Shown: piece after piece, positions 57,273 to 64,000 of the stretch
How positions within the stretch are numbered: position 1 is the stretch's first letter
How the letters are laid out: each line of letters begins with the position of its first letter
From: Actinospica robiniae DSM 44927
Lineage (GTDB): Bacteria > Actinomycetota > Actinomycetes > Streptomycetales > Catenulisporaceae
Reading direction: 5' to 3'
NCBI RefSeq assembly: GCF_000504285.1
Contig: NZ_KI632511.1
Span: forward strand, 3,593,372-3,657,371
Length of the DNA stretch: 64,000 bases
The notes under the pieces: model-generated
Told to the model about the DNA's origin: nothing
Seen by the model: the letters and a program-made list of their open reading frames with translations, nothing else
The model's database searches: none
Made by a program: the position numbers and the translations under genes

Positions 57273-58258
57273 CTGCGGTCCTTCCACAGGTGGGAGACCT
57301 CACCGAAGTGAGTGGTCACCCACGGGTCCGAGTAGATGGTGTTGAGGTAGCGGTCGCCGCCGTCCGGGAAGATCAGCACGCAGGTCGACCCGTCCGGGAT
57401 CTGCTCGAGCCGGCGGCCGACGGCGGCCACGGTCGCCCCGGAGGAGCCGCCGGCCAGGATCGCCTCGCGGTCCACCAGCCGGCGGCAGGCCACCACGCAC
57501 TCCAGATCGGACACGTGCACCACGTCCTGGGCCAGCGCCGGGTCCGCCAGCGGCGGCACCACCGACGCGCCGTGGCCCGGGATCAGCCGCACCGCCGGGG
57601 GCTGGCCGAAGATCATGCTGCCCACCGCGTCCACGGCGACGACCCGGGTCTTAAGTCCCTCGGCCCTGATGTACTCGGCGCAGCCGCGCAGGGTGCCGAA
57701 GGTGCTGGTGGAGCAGAACAGGTAGTCCACCGGCCGGTCCAGCGCCCCGACGATCTCGGCCATGGTGCCGCGGTGCGCCCGCGGGTTGAGCGGGTTCGAG
57801 TACTGATTCGGGTTGTAGGCGTGCGGGATGGCCTCGACCAGCTCGGCCACCCGGCGCAGCCGCATCGGCAGGTACTCGCCGGTCTCCGGGTCGGGCTGGG
57901 TGATCAGCTCGATCTCGGCCCCGTAGGCCCGGAGGATGGCAAGGTTCTGCTTCGTCGTCTTGGCGTCGACCACGCAGACGAACCGCAGGTCGAAGTAGCG
58001 GCAGAGCTGGGCGATGCCGATGGCCAGGTTGCCGGAGCTAGACTCGACCACCACCGACACACCCGGGATCAGCTCGCCCGAGCGGACCCGTCCGAGCAGC
58101 ATGCTCAGCGCGGACCGGTCCTTGATGCTGCCGCCCGGATTGAACCGCTCCAGTTTCGCGAACACCCTCGAGGAGGCGTCCGGAAACAGGCGGGCGAGCG
58201 CTACCAGCGGGGTGTTGCCCACTGTCGAGAGGATCCCCTCAATGCCCTGATCGGCCAC
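57266..58258 (-). CDS. SbnA-like PLP enzyme for 2,3-diaminopropionate
   Basis: 330 residues from GTG 58258 (GGGGAGG upstream). Fold-type II PLP enzyme of the cysteine-synthase family: PLP lysine 47 in NPGGSIKDRSAL, the substrate loop SSSGNLAIGIAQLC, and the glycine-rich phosphate site around FCSTSTFGTLRGC. The SbnA branch is supported by the QYSNPLNPRAHRGTMAEI segment and the C-terminal DGGDRYLNTIYSD. It condenses O-phosphoserine with glutamate. Paired with SbnB downstream, it supplies L-2,3-diaminopropionate, used by staphyloferrin B, zwittermicin and viomycin pathways. Confidence 0.92.
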   Translation of the reverse strand: MADQGIEGILSTVGNTPLVALARLFPDASSRVFAKLERFNPGGSIKDRSALSMLLGRVRSGELIPGVSVVVESSSGNLAIGIAQLCRYFDLRFVCVVDAKTTKQNLAILRAYGAEIELITQPDPETGEYLPMRLRRVAELVEAIPHAYNPNQYSNPLNPRAHRGTMAEIVGALDRPVDYLFCSTSTFGTLRGCAEYIRAEGLKTRVVAVDAVGSMIFGQPPAVRLIPGHGASVVPPLADPALAQDVVHVSDLECVVACRRLVDREAILAGGSSGATVAAVGRRLEQIPDGSTCVLIFPDGGDRYLNTIYSDPWVTTHFGEVSHLWKDRRC

Positions 58259-58312
58259 GGCCTCCCCTAGCGTCGTGCCGCCTCAGGCGGCACTTCGGAC
58301 CACTGACGTAAT

Positions 58313-59752
58313 TCACGAGAACAGCGACTTCTCTGCCGGCCCCGCGTCCGCCCGGCCGCCGAGCAGGGCCAGCCGGCGGCGCTCGGCCGGGTCGGTGAGC
58401 ACGGCCCGGGACACCGGCCGCGCCGGGTCGGCGCAGGCCGCGCCGAGCAGGTTCAGGTAGCGCTGGAGCAGAGTGCCGATAGTGGACTCGTCGAACAGCT
58501 CGCGGTCGTAGCGGAAGACCACCGCGAGCGCGTCGCCGTCCTGGGTGAACTCCACCGTCAGGTCGCACTGCCCTTCTAGGTGCGGCACGTCGAGCCGGGT
58601 GACGCGGTGCCCGGCGATCCGGCCGGATCCGCCGGCGCCTTGCGCCGCGGACTGCTCGCGCAGGCCGGTGACCATCGTGGCCGCGATCCGGAACAGCGGT
58701 TCGCCGGCCGAGGCGGCCGGGCCCATCAGGGCGTACGGATAGCCGGAGCGGGTCATGGCCGCGGCCAACTGCCCGCCGACCTGGCCGATCGCTTCGGCGA
58801 AGGTGGTCTCCTCGCTCCAACTGCTGCGCACCACGATCGAGTTCACCAGCAGCCCGACCATGTCGCGCAGCGACCGGCTGCGCCGGACCGTGGTCGGACA
58901 GCCGACCAGCAGTTCGTTCTCGCCGGTGTATCGGTGCAGCAGAGCGTGCAAGACCCCGAACAGCAGGCTGAACGGAGTGACCCGCAGCGACTGGGCGGCC
59001 TCGCGGACCCGCTGCGCGGCCTCGTCGGACAACGCGCTGCTGCACGTGCCGCCGTCGAACGCGGAACTCGCCGGCCGCGGCCGGTCGGTGGGCAACGCCG
59101 CCGCCCGGCCACCCGCGGCCAGATCCCGCCAGTACGCGGCGAGCTCGGCCCGCCGCGGCGAATCAAGCAGCTGACGTTCCCGGGTGACGTAGTCGTCGTA
59201 GGTACCGGTCAGTTCCGGCCAATCCGGCTCGGACTCCACGTCGTACGCCCGGTAGGCCTCGAGCAGGTCGCGCCAGATCAGGTGCATCGAGTACGCGTCC
59301 GTGGCGATGTGGTGCGCGGCCACGACTACCGCGGCGTCCTGCTCGCGGTGCAGCACGAACACCCGGAACGGCTCTTCATCGGAGAGCCGGAACGGGCTGC
59401 GGGCCAGGTCTCGGGCCGAGGCGACCAGTTCCACGTCGTCGAGGCCAGGCACCTGCCGCTGTTCGATCCGCACCGGGCCGGCCGGATGCACGACGCGCAC
59501 CGGCCGGTCTTCGAGGTCGACGAAGCGCGAGCGCAACAGCTCGTGCCGGCCCACCAGCGCCTCGACGGCGCGCTCCAGCACATCCGGCCGCGGTGCCGGG
59601 TTGAACAGCACAGCGCCGGCGTCGTTGTACGCGGAGCTTTCCGGGGCGGTCCGGTGCAGCAGCCACAGCGCCTGCTGACCGACCGACAACTCCCGGACGC
59701 GGTCGCCCGGGACGGCGCGCGGCCGTCCGTCGGCCGCCGAGCGCTCGGCCAT
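58313..59752 (-). CDS. Free-standing condensation-domain protein
   Basis: 479 residues. A single condensation fold: SVGQQALWLLHRTAPESSAYNDAGAVLF, the catalytic motif HHIATDAYSM (HHxxxDx), YWRDLAAGGRAAALPTDRPRP, and DMVGLLVNSIVVRSSWSEETTF...GYPYALM. The motif is intact at both His residues and at Asp, so it should be active. Free-standing C proteins join two carrier-bound partners in trans. Its position directly after a KAS III and acyl carrier protein suggests it transfers an acyl group from that ACP to the first residue of the NRPS, which lacks its own C domain (inference). It is followed by the diaminopropionate genes. Only 2 nt separate it from the ACP gene. Confidence 0.88.
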   Translation of the reverse strand: MAERSAADGRPRAVPGDRVRELSVGQQALWLLHRTAPESSAYNDAGAVLFNPAPRPDVLERAVEALVGRHELLRSRFVDLEDRPVRVVHPAGPVRIEQRQVPGLDDVELVASARDLARSPFRLSDEEPFRVFVLHREQDAAVVVAAHHIATDAYSMHLIWRDLLEAYRAYDVESEPDWPELTGTYDDYVTRERQLLDSPRRAELAAYWRDLAAGGRAAALPTDRPRPASSAFDGGTCSSALSDEAAQRVREAAQSLRVTPFSLLFGVLHALLHRYTGENELLVGCPTTVRRSRSLRDMVGLLVNSIVVRSSWSEETTFAEAIGQVGGQLAAAMTRSGYPYALMGPAASAGEPLFRIAATMVTGLREQSAAQGAGGSGRIAGHRVTRLDVPHLEGQCDLTVEFTQDGDALAVVFRYDRELFDESTIGTLLQRYLNLLGAACADPARPVSRAVLTDPAERRRLALLGGRADAGPAEKSLFS

Positions 59753-59754
59753 GC

Positions 59755-60000
59755 TCAGCCGACTCGCACGGAGGCGATGAAGGCGATCAGGTCCCGCACC
59801 TTCAGGATGTTGCCGACCTCGGCGTCCGGGACGGACATCTCGAAGACCGACTCGGCCTCGGCCAGCACGTCGATCCGGTTCAGCGAGTCCAGACCGAGGT
59901 CCTCGAAGCTCATCTCCGGGCTTATCTCCCAGTCGACGAGGTCGGTGTTGTTGGATCGCAGGATCCGGATGACCTCGTCCTCGATCTGCTTGTCAGTCAT
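59755..60000 (-). CDS. Acyl carrier protein
   Basis: 81 residues, the usual ACP length. The phosphopantetheine serine is Ser39 in DLGLDSLNRIDVL; acidic helix 2 follows (AEAESVFEMSVPDAEVGNILKVRDL), typical for interaction with ketosynthases. It lies between the KAS III gene (49 nt upstream) and the free-standing C protein gene, so it probably carries the acyl unit these enzymes handle. Confidence 0.93.
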   Translation of the reverse strand: MTDKQIEDEVIRILRSNNTDLVDWEISPEMSFEDLGLDSLNRIDVLAEAESVFEMSVPDAEVGNILKVRDLIAFIASVRVG

Positions 60001-60049
60001 GCTTTCTCTCCCCTTGTCGATGAAGTGCGTCGTGCGCGGCCGCCCGGTT

Positions 60050-61021
60050 TCAGGGCAGCCGGACGACCTGGCCGGCGTAGGACAGGCCGGCGCCGAACCC
60101 GAGGAGCAGGGCCAGATCGCCGCTCTGCGTCCGGCCGGACTCGTACAGGGTGTTGAGCGCGAGCGGTATCGAGGCGCCGGAGGTGTTGCCGGTGGTGACC
60201 ACGTCGCGCACGACCTGGTCCGAAGGGAACTGGAGCATCCGGGTCAGGGTGTCGATGATCCGGCGGTTGGCCTGGTGCGGCACGAACCACTTCACGTCGG
60301 CGAGCGTCACCCCGGCCGCCTCGCAGGCCTGCCGGGCCACCTTCGGCATGGTCGCGGTGGACCACTTGTAGACCAGCGGACCGTCCATGAACACGTACTC
60401 GACCCCGGGGGCGACGAAGTTGCTCATCAGCACGTCGCGCCGGCCGCCGTCGCTGCCCCAGACCACCGGCGAGACGCCGGGGTCCTCGGACCGCGACAGC
60501 AGGACCGCGCCGGCCCCGTCGCCGAAGATGACGAAGGTGTCGGGGTCCTCCGGGTTGAGCAGGTGGGAGACCTTCTCCGCGCCGATCACGAGCGCGTTGC
60601 GCGCCTCGCCGAGCCGGATCGCGTTGGAGGCCAGGGCGAGGGAGTAGGCGAAGCCGGCGCACACCGCGTTCACGTCGAAGGCGCCCGGAGCCGGCACCCC
60701 GATCATCGAGGCGATCATGGCCGCCTCGCCCGGGATCCGCCGGCTGCGGGTGGCGCTGGCCAGCACGAGCAGGTCCACCTCGGCCGGGTCGACGCCGGAC
60801 ATCGCCAGCGCCTTGGTGCCGGCCGCCGCGGCCATCATGGCCACGTCCTCGTCTTCCCCGCCGTAGTACCGGGTCTCGATGCCGGTGCGCTCCAGGATCC
60901 AGTCGGCCTCGACCCCGCACATCCGGCCTATCTGCGTGTTGTCCATCAACCGGGTGGGGCGGTACGCGCCCAGCCCGGTGATCGTCGAACCCGTGACGCT
61001 CGAGGCGTTGATACCCGGCAC
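60050..61021 (-). CDS. FabH-like beta-ketoacyl-ACP synthase III
   Basis: 323 residues from GTG 61021, preceded by GGGAGGTG. Thiolase fold with the KAS III triad: Cys121 in VNAVCAGFAYSLALA, His in WFVPHQANRRIIDTL and Asn in VTTGNTSGASIPLALNTLYE. It starts acyl chains by condensing an acyl-CoA with malonyl-ACP, or acts as an acyl-transferring KAS III variant. In this operon it is first, followed by an ACP and a free C protein, much as fabH-like genes feed the acyl chain of calcium-dependent antibiotic. Chain length cannot be read. No ketoreductase or dehydratase is visible in the window. Confidence 0.9.
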   Translation of the reverse strand: MPGINASSVTGSTITGLGAYRPTRLMDNTQIGRMCGVEADWILERTGIETRYYGGEDEDVAMMAAAAGTKALAMSGVDPAEVDLLVLASATRSRRIPGEAAMIASMIGVPAPGAFDVNAVCAGFAYSLALASNAIRLGEARNALVIGAEKVSHLLNPEDPDTFVIFGDGAGAVLLSRSEDPGVSPVVWGSDGGRRDVLMSNFVAPGVEYVFMDGPLVYKWSTATMPKVARQACEAAGVTLADVKWFVPHQANRRIIDTLTRMLQFPSDQVVRDVVTTGNTSGASIPLALNTLYESGRTQSGDLALLLGFGAGLSYAGQVVRLP

Positions 61022-61247
61022 GACGCACCTCCCTTTCCGCACAGTGGCCGCGCCTCCGCGGTCCCCTGGAAAAGCAACGGTGCACGCCGGGCCTATATGT
61101 TCTCTATAACGGTCCGAATATGGCAAAGATATAGACGGCGCGGCCAGGCTGGCCCCGGCGCTTCGCGACCACATGCGCTCGCGTGCCGGTCGCGGCCGTT
61201 TCGCGCGCCGAAAACCCGTCCGTATTCGAGCATGGAGGTGTCCCGGC
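61022..61247. promoter_or_regulatory. Divergent promoter region of the two biosynthetic operons
   Basis: 226 bp separate the KAS III start from the decarboxylase start. The middle (61093-61135) is AT-rich, with CTATAT and ATATAG half-sites in opposite directions (61093-61098 and 61129-61134) and CTCTATAAC between. It is the likely site where the SARP or LuxR-type regulator sets both operons; no heptamer repeats were proven. Confidence 0.5.
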
Positions 61248-62522
61248 ATGTGGGCGAACGATCCGGCCGTCGCCGCCGACACCTATCGATTCCTTGCCGA
61301 GAAATACGGCACGCCGCTCTATGTCTACGACGGCTCGGCGCTCACCGGCGCGCTGCGCGAACTGAGCGAGGCGCTGCACCCGGCGATGGAGGTGTTCTAC
61401 TCGCTCAAGGCGAATCCGAACATCACCCTGGCCGGGCTGCTCGCCGTGCACGGCGCGCGGGCCGAGGTCTCCTCGCTGGTCGAGCTGCGCACCGCGCTGC
61501 GCGCCGGGTTCCGGCCGCAGGACGTCATCTTCCTCGGCCCGGGCAAGAGCACGCAGGAGCTGGCCGCGTGCGTGGAGGCCGGGATCTACGCCGCCGTCGT
61601 CGAGTCCTTCGACGAACTGGGCGAGCTGGACCGGCTGGCCGCCGCGCGCGGCGTGCGCCAAGCGGCGCTGATCCGGATCAACCCGCGGGAGGCCGGAAAC
61701 GGCTCGCGGCTGACCATGGGCGGCAAGCCGCGCCAGTTCGGCATCGACGAGGAGCAGGTCCTGGCGGCCGGCCCGCTGGCCGAACGGTATCCGGCGCTGG
61801 ACGTGATCGGCGTACACGCGTATCTGGGCACCCGGATTCTGGACGCCACGGCCGTGGTGGACAACACCGCCCGGGTCCTCGAACTGGCCGAGCGGGTGGC
61901 CGAGGCCACCGGGATCGACCTGCGCGCGGTGGACGTCGGCGGCGGGCTGGGGGTGGCCTACTTCGAAAAGGAGGAGGACCCGGACCTCGGCGTGTTGCGC
62001 GCCGGGCTGCGCCCGCTGGTCGAGTCGTTCCGCCGGCGCCACCCCGATACACGGCTGCTGTTCGAGTCCGGACGCTACCTCGCCGCCCGAGCCGGGGTGT
62101 ACGCGGTCTCCGTGCGCGGGGTCAAGGAGTCGATGGGCCGTCAGTTCGCGGTGACCGACGGCGGCACGCACCACCACATGGCCGCGGTCGGCGTCGGCTC
62201 CTATGTGCGGCGCAACTTCCCGGTGCGGCTGCTGAGCCGGCCGGATGAGCCGCCGACGGGCGCCTGGCAGCTGACCGGGCCGCTGTGCACTCCCAACGAC
62301 ACCATCGCCAAGGACGTGGAACTGCCCGAGCTGCGCCCGGGCGACCTGATCGGGATCCTGCGCTCCGGCGCCTACGGCCCCACCGCGTCCCCGGGGCTGT
62401 TCCTGAGCCACGGCTTCCCCGCCGAGGTGCTGCTCCACCAGGGCCGGGACTACCTGGTACGGGACCGCGACCTGCCCGAGGACCTGCTGCGCAAGCAGCA
62501 CCACCACGAATTCGACGCCTGA
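61248..62522 (+). CDS. Type III PLP-dependent decarboxylase, BtrK/LysA-like
   Basis: 424 residues from ATG 61248, with GGAGGTG upstream. Alanine-racemase-type barrel and beta domain: the PLP lysine in EVFYSLKANPNITLAGLLA, VHAYLGTRIL, VDVGGGLGV, and ESGRYLAARAGVYAVSV. The active-site pair from the partner subunit is in GPLCTPNDTIAKD (the Cys) and GAYGPTASPGLFLS (the Tyr). The GxY-GTxIL and ESGRYL motifs are like BtrK, which decarboxylates glutamate bound to a carrier protein in butirosin synthesis. The next gene is a carrier protein, which supports an ACP-bound amino acid substrate here as well (inference). Substrate identity is unknown. Confidence 0.85.
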   Translation: MWANDPAVAADTYRFLAEKYGTPLYVYDGSALTGALRELSEALHPAMEVFYSLKANPNITLAGLLAVHGARAEVSSLVELRTALRAGFRPQDVIFLGPGKSTQELAACVEAGIYAAVVESFDELGELDRLAAARGVRQAALIRINPREAGNGSRLTMGGKPRQFGIDEEQVLAAGPLAERYPALDVIGVHAYLGTRILDATAVVDNTARVLELAERVAEATGIDLRAVDVGGGLGVAYFEKEEDPDLGVLRAGLRPLVESFRRRHPDTRLLFESGRYLAARAGVYAVSVRGVKESMGRQFAVTDGGTHHHMAAVGVGSYVRRNFPVRLLSRPDEPPTGAWQLTGPLCTPNDTIAKDVELPELRPGDLIGILRSGAYGPTASPGLFLSHGFPAEVLLHQGRDYLVRDRDLPEDLLRKQHHHEFDA

Positions 62523-62541
62523 TGCCCGAGGGGGAGCAGCG

Positions 62542-62796
62542 ATGGACCGCAACCGCGCCGTGGAAGAGATCAAGCTGGTGGTCGAGAAGGCCGTCGGCCG
62601 GGAGTTGCCGGACTTCGGCGAGGACACCGCGCTGCTGGCCGAGTTGAACCTGGACTCCAGCTCGCTGCTCGAGGTGCTGATGGATCTGGAGGACGCCGTC
62701 GGCTTCGAGGCGAACGTCGACGAGCTGGACGCCTCCGTGCTCGAGAGCGTGGGCAGCCTGGCCGACTTCGTGGTCCGGATGACGGCGGCGGTCTGA
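62542..62796 (+). CDS. Second acyl carrier protein
   Basis: 84 residues from ATG 62542. The prosthetic-group serine is Ser39 in AELNLDSSSLLEVLMDLED. The adjacent Ser-Ser and the acidic helix 2 (MDLEDAVGFEANVDELD) resemble carriers that hold amino-acyl groups, as BtrI does. It starts 19 nt after the decarboxylase and is followed, 3 nt later, by the dehydrogenase-like gene, so the three are co-transcribed. Confidence 0.92.
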   Translation: MDRNRAVEEIKLVVEKAVGRELPDFGEDTALLAELNLDSSSLLEVLMDLEDAVGFEANVDELDASVLESVGSLADFVVRMTAAV

Positions 62797-62799
62797 CCG

Positions 62800-63438
62800 G
62801 TGCCAGCCACGATCACGCCGCCGGACCTGTTCGACGAGCTGACGGACCTCGGCCGGGAGCAAGGCCTGGCCGCCGGGCTGCGCCGGATCCTCGGCAACGC
62901 GGTGCCCGCTCCGCGGACCGCGAGCGGTCTGGCCCTGGTGCCGCGCGGGAGTTGCGGCGCGGAAGCGGTCGCGACGGGACCGCGGACCGATCCGCTCGTC
63001 GCCGCCGCAGGACTCGAACTCGTCCGTTTCGCCGATCCGGCTGCGCAGTCGGATCCGCGCGACGTGCCGGACCTGGCGCTCATGCTCGCCGCGGTCCGGC
63101 TCGGCGTGACCTCACGGCTGCTGGACCTGGCCGTCGACCATCTCTCCGCCCGCCGGGTCGAGGAAGCTGCGCTGATCGACAAACCGTTGCTGCGCGCGCA
63201 GATCGCCGATGCTGTGGCAGACCTCGAGCTCTGTCGCCACGGGTTGCGCACCGCCACCACGCCGGCCGCCGCGGAGGCGTTGCACGCCTGCCTCGCCAGG
63301 ACTGCATGGTCTATCAGTACCCTGTTCGGCGCGAGTGGATACGTGCTCGATCATGCCGCACGGGAGCTGTACGCGGCAGAGCTCGTACACAGCGCCTGGG
63401 TCGGATCAGCCATCGATCACGTCGTCGGCGAGGCGTAG
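62800..63438 (+). CDS. Short acyl-CoA-dehydrogenase-like subunit (C-terminal-domain type)
   Basis: 212 residues from GTG 62800. The last 110 residues match the helical C-terminal half of acyl-CoA dehydrogenases: ALMLAAVRLGVTSRLLDLAVDHLSARRVEEAALIDKPLLRAQIADAVADLELCRHGL and WSISTLFGASGYVLDHAARELYAAELV. The first 100 residues are short and not a full N-terminal domain. It probably forms a heterodimer with the following gene product, which has the other half. Such split dehydrogenases act on carrier-bound substrates in some biosynthetic pathways. It ends 2 nt before the next gene. Confidence 0.75.
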   Translation: MPATITPPDLFDELTDLGREQGLAAGLRRILGNAVPAPRTASGLALVPRGSCGAEAVATGPRTDPLVAAAGLELVRFADPAAQSDPRDVPDLALMLAAVRLGVTSRLLDLAVDHLSARRVEEAALIDKPLLRAQIADAVADLELCRHGLRTATTPAAAEALHACLARTAWSISTLFGASGYVLDHAARELYAAELVHSAWVGSAIDHVVGEA

Positions 63439-63440
63439 GC

Positions 63441-64000
63441 GTGGCCGCCGACATCGACCTGACCGCGCTCCGCGCCGAGGCCCGGGAACTGGCCCGCGGA
63501 TTGCGCTCGGTGGCACTGGAGATCGACGCGGCACCTCTCGCCGCCGCCGACCTGCGCCACCCCGCGCTGGAGGCGGTGCAGACCTACGACCCGGTCCGCC
63601 TGGGCAATCTGGGCCAGGCTGTGGCATTGCTCGAACTCGCCGCCGGGGACGCCGGCGCCGTGCTCGCCTGCCCTGGGCCCGCTCTGGCCGGAGTGCTGGT
63701 TCGGATCCTCGGCGACGAGGCGCAGAACGAGCGGCTGCGAGCGGCGGTCGCCGACGGACGCACCTGGGGCTACCTGGCCGTGACCGAGCCGGACGCGGGC
63801 AGCGACGTGACCCGGCTGTCCACCGAACTTCGCCCGGACGGCGACGGCGGCCACCTGCTCTACGGACGCAAGCGCTACATCGGCAACGGTTACCGCGGCG
63901 ACGTCGGCGTGGTGCTGGCCCGCACGGGTCCCGGCCCGGTGGCGCTGCGAGCCGCGCTGTTGACCAGCCGGCCGGCGCAGCTGACCGCCGCGCCGCTGGA
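63441..64000 (+). CDS. Acyl-CoA dehydrogenase-like protein, runs off the window
   Basis: At least 186 residues are visible from GTG 63441; the gene continues past the right edge. It starts with a helical domain (LTALRAEARELARGLRSVALEID, LGNLGQAVALLELAAGDAGAVLACPGPAL) and contains the flavin/substrate motif YLAVTEPDAGSDVTRLSTEL typical of acyl-CoA dehydrogenases, then RKRYIGNGYRGDVGVVLART. It is likely the FAD-binding partner of the preceding small subunit. Together with the decarboxylase and the ACP it may desaturate or oxidise an ACP-bound amino- or acyl group (inference). This gene was read directly from the nucleotide sequence. Confidence 0.8.
   Translation, partial: MAADIDLTALRAEARELARGLRSVALEIDAAPLAAADLRHPALEAVQTYDPVRLGNLGQAVALLELAAGDAGAVLACPGPALAGVLVRILGDEAQNERLRAAVADGRTWGYLAVTEPDAGSDVTRLSTELRPDGDGGHLLYGRKRYIGNGYRGDVGVVLARTGPGPVALRAALLTSRPAQLTAAPL

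Overview
The window is high-GC actinomycete DNA: GTG and ATG starts with GGAGG-type ribosome sites, MerR, MarR, HxlR and SARP regulators, SMI1-type proteins, and IS110 and IS1182-like elements. Its codon use and gene families suggest a Streptomyces, Catenulispora or Actinospica relative; I cannot name the genus.

Region 1 (1-12.8 kb) is a mosaic of small regulatory and stress genes. It holds a MerR regulator with a 19-bp-spacer promoter and probable leaderless start, an XRE/MLTR regulator divergent from a SnoaL-like gene, an HxlR regulator divergent from a broken DsbA/FrnE gene and an azoreductase, a MarR regulator divergent from an enolase with an exactly phased 13-bp repeat array between them, a double-GNAT protein, an SMI1/KNR4 neighbourhood and an anchored surface protein.

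Region 2 (12.8-17.5 kb) and region 4 (29.6-31.2 kb) are two copies of a large inverted-repeat element. Each lies between the 3' ends of convergent genes and carries two oppositely oriented copies of a nested 149-bp hairpin. The second copy (about 1.56 kb) has no transposase gene. The first was hit twice: an IS110-family element sits inside one hairpin's terminal repeat, and a decayed IS1182-like element sits in the core. Between convergent genes elsewhere lie a tRNA-His guanylyltransferase (Thg1-like) gene and a small conserved gene.

Region 3 and region 5 (19-64 kb, continuing past the right edge) form a nonribosomal peptide cluster. The left wing has two translationally coupled Fe(II)/2-oxoglutarate dioxygenases (SyrP/TauD type), a type II thioesterase, a LuxR-type and a SARP regulator, a two-component system with a DUF4097 lipoprotein, and an MMPL exporter divergent from the kinase over a 36-bp perfect palindrome. 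The main operon reads leftward from 61.0 to 31.3 kb: KAS III, acyl carrier protein, free-standing condensation protein, SbnA-like and SbnB-like 2,3-diaminopropionate enzymes, MbtH, a 1654-residue NRPS (A-T-C-A-T), a 5791-residue NRPS (five C-A-T modules plus a C-terminal serine beta-lactamase/PBP-like domain), an ornithine-carbamoyltransferase-like enzyme and an MFS exporter. A divergent right-hand operon carries a BtrK-like PLP decarboxylase, a second carrier protein and a two-part acyl-CoA dehydrogenase.

Working model (inference): the assembly line makes a seven-residue peptide, possibly capped by an acyl group from the KAS III/ACP/free-standing C set. Pocket residues suggest Gln, then Asn/Asp (candidate for beta-hydroxylation), three residues with related Thr-group-like pockets, an Orn/Lys-like residue, and one more residue with the Thr-group-like pocket. 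2,3-diaminopropionate, possibly carbamoylated to beta-ureidoalanine, is made locally. Release is probably by the fused PBP-like domain, whose usual YxN tyrosine is replaced by Asn. Modules 1 and 5 of the large NRPS share an apparently identical 833-bp adenylation segment with foreign-looking codon use, a sign of recent gene conversion.
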